Notes under the pieces: model-generated
Told to the model about the DNA's origin: nothing
Database searches by the model: none
Seen by the model: the letters and a program-made list of their open reading frames with translations, nothing else
In this document: one piece after another, positions 58,395-64,000 of the stretch
Numbering within the stretch: the first letter of the stretch is position 1
How the letters are laid out: the number at the start of each line of letters is the position of its first letter
NCBI GenBank assembly: GCA_036971715.1
Contig: JAVHJL010000001.1
Location: 3,658,001 to 3,722,000, forward strand
Source of the DNA: Arthrobotrys musiformis
Lineage: Eukaryota; Ascomycota; Orbiliomycetes; Orbiliales; Orbiliaceae
Length of the DNA: 64,000 bases
Reading direction: 5' to 3'
Translations under genes and position numbers: made by a program

Positions 58395-60284
58395 TTCGAA
58401 GATTGCCCGGGGCTGATGAGAGTATCGCACGTCGAGTAGTATGTAGCTTAGTGTGGCTACTTTGTCTATTCGGTGGGTTTATAAATTTCAGTCTACGTAG
58501 ACCTCTCGGTATACTAGACCAGGGGAAAGGCAATGGGACTTAAAGAGCGTATGTGGGAAAAAAACCATCTTGTTTAGACCTTAGCCGATATAAAGGTTTC
58601 TATTTTATAGGCTTTCTTTTAATTTGAGACCGTGGGCTTAAAGAGCTCAAAGAGATATATGACTAAACTATACATATCTATAACATGTGTGTGGGCACCT
58701 GTGGACCGGTACGATAACTATATGCATTCGGCTTATACTTGTATTTCAGCTAACGGTTAACCCGCCGGGTTGTGCTACCTGTTGTGGTGCCTGGCCTAGC
58801 TAGATCTCCAAACATGAACATTTGTAATATAGTGCTCCTTTAAGCGGACTTTGGTCGCAAATAGGTATGTATGTAAATGTGTGGGCAAGGGTGAGCTAGC
58901 TTCGAATCTAGGTGTAGTACTATAGTTATCTTTCATGAATCCAGTTGCGAACATGCACGTAGTAGAATGCCAGTGCTCCTGCCGAACCCTGCCGAACATG
59001 TTAACTAGCCGATGCCTGTGTACGTGCTACGTAGAATATTATGTATATTACACTTAGAAAATCTAATAGAGGTCTAAGAGCCGGCAAGTTGCATAGATCG
59101 CTGTTTTTATAAACCCACATATCACAGGATTAAATATTACAAGGTTGAATAGAAGCCCACCAAGCCTGCAACTATCTTAGGGTGGTATTTCGAATTTCCA
59201 TAGGCTCGATGCCGCTAGTTAGTGTTTGCCTTGGGCCAGGCACGGAGCGATTAAATGAGAACAGGTCCCCTGAATATAACCAAGCCGGAGAAACACCATT
59301 AGAGCCTTTAAAAGTTACCTCGATGCGCGCTATGCATGCCCAATATTGAAATAATATCGATCATGAGTCTATCAACTGATTGATCGGGCCACTATTTAGG
59401 GCTCGGCGAAGTCCGTAAGAAGTATTTGTATGGACCGTATTCACCCCTCGAATACGTCAAGTCTCAATATCAGTATGCGAATTGTCCAAATTGGCATACA
59501 AAAAGATGGGATTTAGAAATGCGAAAGTGATGCGGATATATATATATCCGGATATTCTGGATTTCTACCGTGGTGCATGATACGAGACCTGCATGCGCAC
59601 GCATATACTATCTTGCCCACATTCGGATTGTCGAGTAACTGATTTGCAGTGATACATACAGATTAATTAACCGAGTCGGTAAGTTTATGCTTATTTCAAT
59701 GATTTTCGCGAATTCGTGAGCGAACCGGCAAGCGAAACCACCCACATGTGGGGACACACCACATGCATGCATGCACGTATATTATATTGTATATATATAT
59801 ATGGGAGCACCAGAATTGATTCGAATCTAGAGCCTGTGGCCGGGGGAATCGCTTGATTAAGTAAATTTTTCTAAATTGATACCCAAGTAGTTACTTCTCT
59901 AGGTTTATATTGATTGAGGACATAGGAAATCAACCCCCAATTTCGCATCGAGCTGCCGAGCGCTGGCAGCCAGACAATCCGATATTGCAACAAGTTCTAA
60001 CCATGAATCATACCCATTATCAATCATTTTACAGGTTTATAGAAAGACCCGAGAGGTTATGAGGTTAAGTAAATAAGTAGGATCGGAAGGAACGATGTAT
60101 ATATGATACACACGCATATGCGCATCCAATTAACTAGGCCTAAGGCTCTTCAGTTCACGAAGCTTCGAAGTCCGGACGTTCATTATCTCTAACCATTCTC
60201 GTAGCCAGCTGAGTACCAAGCTACTTGTCCACTGAATTCGAATTATATACAACAATTATATATATCGGAAAAATCACTTTCAGC
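58395..60284. other. 1.9-kb AT-rich spacer
   Basis: No gene could be chained on either strand. GCATGCATGCATGCA words lie near 59764 and TATATA runs near 59540 and 59790. Confidence 0.45.
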
Positions 60285-60911
60285 ATGCAATTTAATCTAT
60301 GCACATCCGTGGCGGGCCTCTTGTCAATAGCATCGTAAGCGTAGTCCACTCAGCTTCGGTATATCCTGGTACCTGTACCAATTGAAAATGATCAGAATTG
60401 AGAGCCTAACAAGAAGTGCCACTGTACAGCGTCGTCTCTGGGGCATTGCTTTTTCCTATCCCGGAGGGGAAGCAATGCATTGTCGAATATTGGTTCAAAA
60501 ACGATAATGTGACAGTCCTCAATGCGCCAAATGGAGAATTTACGGCGCCTCTCCAATATTTAAGCACGAAAACCATGGCGCCTGTCACCATCCGCTGCCC
60601 AACTCCAGATTGCAAGATAGTAACGCGTACGGTGCACCAAACGGTAAGGATCCCTCAGCCCAATAACCCTAATATATAAATTTAGTCTTTTACCACAAAA
60701 TTCCTAACCTATAGCGCTCGAATAGTTATCCTACAGTATAGCACCGAACCCGACTCAGTTCAAAAAGTTCACCGCAAACCCTCTCGCATTGAAGATGGAA
60801 TATTCTGGGGTTGTTTGTGCCTCTGATGCTACTTCGACGACTCTGAACGGCACCCCAGTTACATGGTATGGCGGCAACTCGCCGTTACCGATGACAACGA
60901 TTTTCGCATAG
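60285..60911 (+). CDS. Predicted small secreted protein, 149 aa
   Basis: Three short exons, 60285-60334, 60430-60643 and 60726-60911 (50, 214 and 186 bases), join in phase into 150 codons. Exon 1 plus the start of exon 2 gives a clear signal peptide (MQFNLCTSVAGLLSIASVVS, then GALLFPIPEG). The mature protein contains KQCIVEYWFKNDNVTV, TIRCPTPDCKI and YSGVVCASDATSTTLNGTPV with four cysteines, and ends MTTIFA. The acceptor TGTACAG before 60430 is required; other nearby acceptors lead to stops. The second acceptor (GAATAG, ending 60725) is likewise the only one that keeps the long downstream frame. I recognise no family. The antisense frame at 60755-61084 is considered fortuitous. Confidence 0.6.
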
Positions 60912-62071
60912 GTCTTATAAATAAGGAGCCTTGTATCAGTGTTTAGCTTTCTGAGAAGCTTTATACATTTGGCCGTTTGCAACGTTTGGAGCAGTTGTGT
61001 ATATATTATATTAACCCCCCACCCCAACAAAAAAAACCCTTCAGCATAGAGGCATTGGGTTGCTGCCACCGACATCAATGTCATTGGATATGTTTAAATT
61101 TCAGACAATATAGGTATTCATATCGATATATCATGAAATACTATCTTTTCTCATAATTGGGCCACCTAGCTAGCTTGAGATAAGTTGCACATTAGTTTTG
61201 TCATAATTGGGGGTTTGTAACGATATATATATGTCTTGGTGTTTATGAGGCTTTAAGTTTTGATTGTTAAGATGTCAAGATGGTACAGAGGAATGTTCTT
61301 AAAAGAAACGGATCTCATAATTCCTGGAAAAATGTGCAAAGAAAATACAGCGCGTATCGAACATATGTCTATATACATATGCGTATATCCATGCGTGGGG
61401 GCTCTCTAAGCGCCGCCCCATAAGGGCGTCGAAGGCGTGGCTGTATTTGGCTCCCCAGACTTACATGTACGCGTTGAATTTGCGCCGTTATCATAAACCA
61501 TCTGTAAATAAATTAGTTATGTTTTCTATAGATAGCTGTATAACTTGGCTTTTTTGGATCGCATACGTATAATATCGTCGGATATGTTTCAATTCCACGC
61601 AACTGACATCAATATATCAAGAGCCTTTCGTCAGGAAAAAGTGGAGCCTTTGAGCCTAAAATACTGCTTTGCATGATTAGTGAAGTAATATGGGCTGTAT
61701 TATCTAGTTTGATACGTTGATGTATTTTATTAACCTGCGCGCTATTTTATATTGTTTCCGAGTATTAACGCCTATGTGTCTATACTCATATACGGCGTAT
61801 ACAGACTATAGACTGATCTCGGGTTTGCCCAGCCGGTGAACTTGCACCAGGTGGGACAATTGCATAAAGCATCGATAACCATCAAGTTACTCAGATCTCG
61901 AGTACAGTATTAATCCACGGTGGAATAAGTTTATAAAGAGAAACCAAAAAAAGGCAGAGTTCTATTCCCAAAACGCGCGCGCCAATTTAAAAACAAGACA
62001 GTCTATATATGTACACGTAATTGCTTTCAGATACCAGATCTTGAGGACGTCCGTCTAGGACGGTTCATCAT
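60912..62071. other. Spacer with a possible orphan terminal exon
   Basis: About 1.2 kb of AT-rich DNA. On the minus strand 61501-61406 follows a good TTTACAG acceptor and encodes 31 residues beginning MVYDNGANSTRTCKSG and ending in PLWGGA before a stop. It resembles the last exon of another small secreted protein, but no upstream exons could be joined with confidence. Confidence 0.35.
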
Positions 62072-63526
62072 TTAGGCCCAAACAGAGGCACCTTCAGGGA
62101 TTTGACTCTTAAGAGTGCAAGTGCCGGAGCAATCGGGGCAGATTGGATCCGCGACGCAGACCTCATCAGCCGAGCACTTGACCTGATCACCAGGCTTGGT
62201 GAATCCACCACACTTCTTTGGGGCTCTAGCAGTCAAAGCGTTCTTCTGGAAAGTGAAATCTATTAGCAAAGGTCCTATTGCCTTCAAGGTTGGCATTGGA
62301 ACGGAAGATTCTGGGTGACTTACGGTAGATGCTGGGGCGCAAGTTCCGGGGCAATCAGGGCAAACTGGGTCGGTGATACAAATTTCGTCGGCGGAGCACT
62401 TGAGTTCTTCGCCGGGGCGAGTGAAGCCACCGCACTGTTTTGGGGCTCGGGCGGCCAAAGTGTTTCCCTAGAAAGTAAACCTGTTAATAAAGATCGTGTT
62501 TCCTTCAAGCCTGGGACGGCATTGAGAAGGATAATTCTAGTGTAGTAATGACATACAGTAGGTGCTGGGGCGCAAGTTCCAAGGCAATCGGGGCAGATCG
62601 AATCCAAAACGCAGATTTCGCCGGCTGAGCACTTAAGTTCTTCGCCACGGCGGGTGAATCCACCGCACTGCTTCGCGGCTCGGGTGGCTAGAGTATTTTT
62701 CTAGAAAGTAATCTATTAGAGTGTGTTTTCAAGGAGTCGGCATCGAGAAGAAGAATTCTGGATGACATACGGTGGGGGCGCAGACTCCAGGGCAGTCAGG
62801 GCAGGTTGGGTCTGTGATACAGGTCTCGCCAGCTGAACATTTAAGTTCTTCACCGGGGCGGGTGAATCCACCACACTGCTTTGGAGCTCGAGCAGCAAGA
62901 GTATTCTTCTAAAAGATCATCTGTTAGAGGGTTCTGCTTTCACAAGGTCGGAATTCGAGATTAAGAGGGGAAGCTCTGGATAACATACGGTAGGAGCGCA
63001 GGTTCCAGGGCAGTCAGGGCAGATTGGGTCTAGGATACAGGTCTAGGATACAGGTCTCGCCAGCTGAACATTTAAGTTCTTCACCAAGGCGAGTGAACCC
63101 TCCACACTGCTGTGGAGCTCGGATAGCAAGAACGTTTTTCTATAGAAAGTCAATTTGTTAGAATGTTTTCAAAGGCTAATGTTGAAAATAAAAGTCATAG
63201 ATGACATACGACACAAGTTCCGGGGCAGTCAGGGCAGATTGGGTCCGAGATACAAGTCTCGCCGGCTGGGCACTTGATCTCTTCACCAGCGCGAGTGAAC
63301 CCTCCACACTGCTGTGGGGCTCTGGCAACGAGAGAATTCTTCTGTAGAGAGTAGATTTGTTAAATACTTTGTTTTCAGAGATTAATATTGAAAAGGAAAA
63401 TTTTGGACATACGACACAAGTTCCGGGGCAGTCAGGACAGATTGGATCAGAGATGCAAGTCTCGCCAGCTGGGCACTTGAGCTCCTCGCCGGGGCGAGTG
63501 AAGCCGCCGCACCGCTTTCCACTAGT
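62072..63526 (-). repeat. Tandem array of seven exon-intron units
   Basis: Seven successive exons of 114-174 bases are close copies of one another. The introns between modules 3 and 7 are also alike: each ends its left side with (T/G)GATGACATACGG-like sequence, seen on the plus strand near 62545, 62755 and 62975. The unit of duplication was therefore exon plus intron, with a period of roughly 185-233 bases. Confidence 0.85.
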
Positions 63527-63652
63527 CTAAAAATGATTTTCGTTAGTGATCTAACTTGATAAGGTATTCCTACTAAGCCTAAGATAAGGTCGTACCAGAG
63601 GAGCAGCCGAAACAGAAGCGGCCAAGAAAGCGAGGAAAATGGCTCCCTTCAT
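62072..63652 (-). CDS. Secreted modular protein with seven six-cysteine repeats, frame broken in exon 4
   Basis: Exons are 63652-63596, 63526-63413, 63341-63210, 63139-62989, 62908-62771, 62700-62557, 62467-62324 and 62245-62072. Exon 1 is a signal peptide (MKGAIFLAFLAASVSA). Each of exons 2-8 encodes one module with spacing C-x11-C-x5-C-x5-C-x2-C-x3-C, for example starting CGGFTRPGEELKC and ending CPDCPGTC. From exon 3 on, modules open with a linker of the type (K/G)N-x-L-x-x-RA(P/A). All module exons begin and end in phase 0. The last ends with a unique tail (SQIPEGASVWA). Seven exons are whole numbers of codons. Exon 4 is 151 bases instead of 138, because a 13-bp word is duplicated, which shifts the frame and meets a stop at 63016-63014. 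As read, the protein would stop after 142 residues with two and a half modules. I know no named family with this module; secretion is inferred. Confidence 0.75.
63029..63054. repeat. Exact 13-bp tandem duplication within a coding exon
   Basis: TCTAGGATACAGG occurs twice in direct succession, 63029-63041 and 63042-63054. In the six other modules the corresponding position has a single copy of related sequence. Confidence 0.95.
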
Positions 63653-64000
63653 TTTGACAATTGGAAGATGTTTTCTAGTGAGTAAATTTAAAAGAATAGT
63701 TATATAATAAATGTGATTGGAAGGCTGTCGGTTGGAAGTTTTTGGATTGGAAGGCTTTGAGTCGAGTTGGTCTTGTAATGAAGCTGATCAGAATAAGAAA
63801 TTGATAAAATGAGAAGCTGAAGAGTAGTTTTGATTGAAGATACTGGGTTGATATGAGTGAAGTCGATTGATGCTGGATAAAAAAGTTACACTGAGGGAGA
63901 AAAGATGGCCCAATTTATATTATTTCCAACAGGTGCAATTGGCGTGTAGACCTCTGCATCATTGAAGCTGGACGAGATGCCGCATGAGCCTCACAGAATC
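63653..64000. other. Promoter region of the modular secreted protein gene
   Basis: Upstream flank with repeated TTGGAAG(GCT) words between 63660 and 63760. No further gene begins before the window ends. Confidence 0.45.

Noticed and set aside
60755..61084. 109-codon minus-strand frame
   Set aside because: It overlaps the last exon of the plus-strand secreted gene, which has a signal peptide and phase-matched introns.
62072..63526. Regularly spaced repeats considered as a CRISPR-like or satellite array
   Set aside because: The repeats are coding modules with introns and variable synonymous changes, in a eukaryotic gene with a signal peptide.

Overview
The window looks like nuclear DNA of a filamentous ascomycete (Pezizomycotina). 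The genes have many short GT-AG introns, mostly 50-100 nt. Several proteins are typical of fungi, such as MDM10 and a phosductin-like protein of the BDM-1 type (phosducin family). Spacers are long, up to about 6 kb, with pyrimidine-rich leaders. I cannot name the species or class from sequence alone. Exon coordinates were worked out by hand from splice signals, reading-frame phase and family conservation, so individual borders may be off by a base or two.

Layout. 0.6-9.6 kb is a compact housekeeping block: a bestrophin-like anion channel (-), triosephosphate isomerase (+), ribosome assembly factor MRT4 (-), mitochondrial outer-membrane protein MDM10 (+) and an ADAL-type adenosine/N6-methyl-AMP deaminase (-). 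9.6-30.3 kb is gene-poor. It holds a heterotrimeric G-protein beta subunit (15.1 kb), an F-box protein (18.8 kb), a tiny candidate gene with a myristoylation-like start (21.3 kb) and a phosducin-like Gbeta-gamma chaperone (25.8 kb). 30.3-56.5 kb is again gene-rich: a low-complexity hypothetical protein, U1-70K, mitoribosomal mL43, the decapping enzyme DCP2, a secreted Cys-rich protein, a DUF4112 protein, RAD5, a seed-maturation-domain (LEA-like) protein, TAP42 and dihydroxyacetone kinase.

56.5-64 kb is different. Behind a screen of very short exons it carries at least three genes for predicted small secreted cysteine-containing proteins. Two of them (57.3-58.4 kb and 60.3-60.9 kb) appear only when several short exons are chained in phase. 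The third (62.1-63.65 kb) is a signal peptide followed by seven near-identical six-cysteine modules, one per exon, with every module exon bounded by phase-0 introns. Its third module carries an exact 13-bp tandem duplication that shifts the frame and gives an early stop. This island is the most novel part of the window.

Functional links: the Gbeta and phosducin-like genes belong to one signalling pathway and are consecutive among the well-supported genes on the plus strand. U1-70K, DCP2, MRT4 and mL43 serve RNA and ribosome metabolism. TPI and dihydroxyacetone kinase share triose-phosphate metabolism but lie 50 kb apart.
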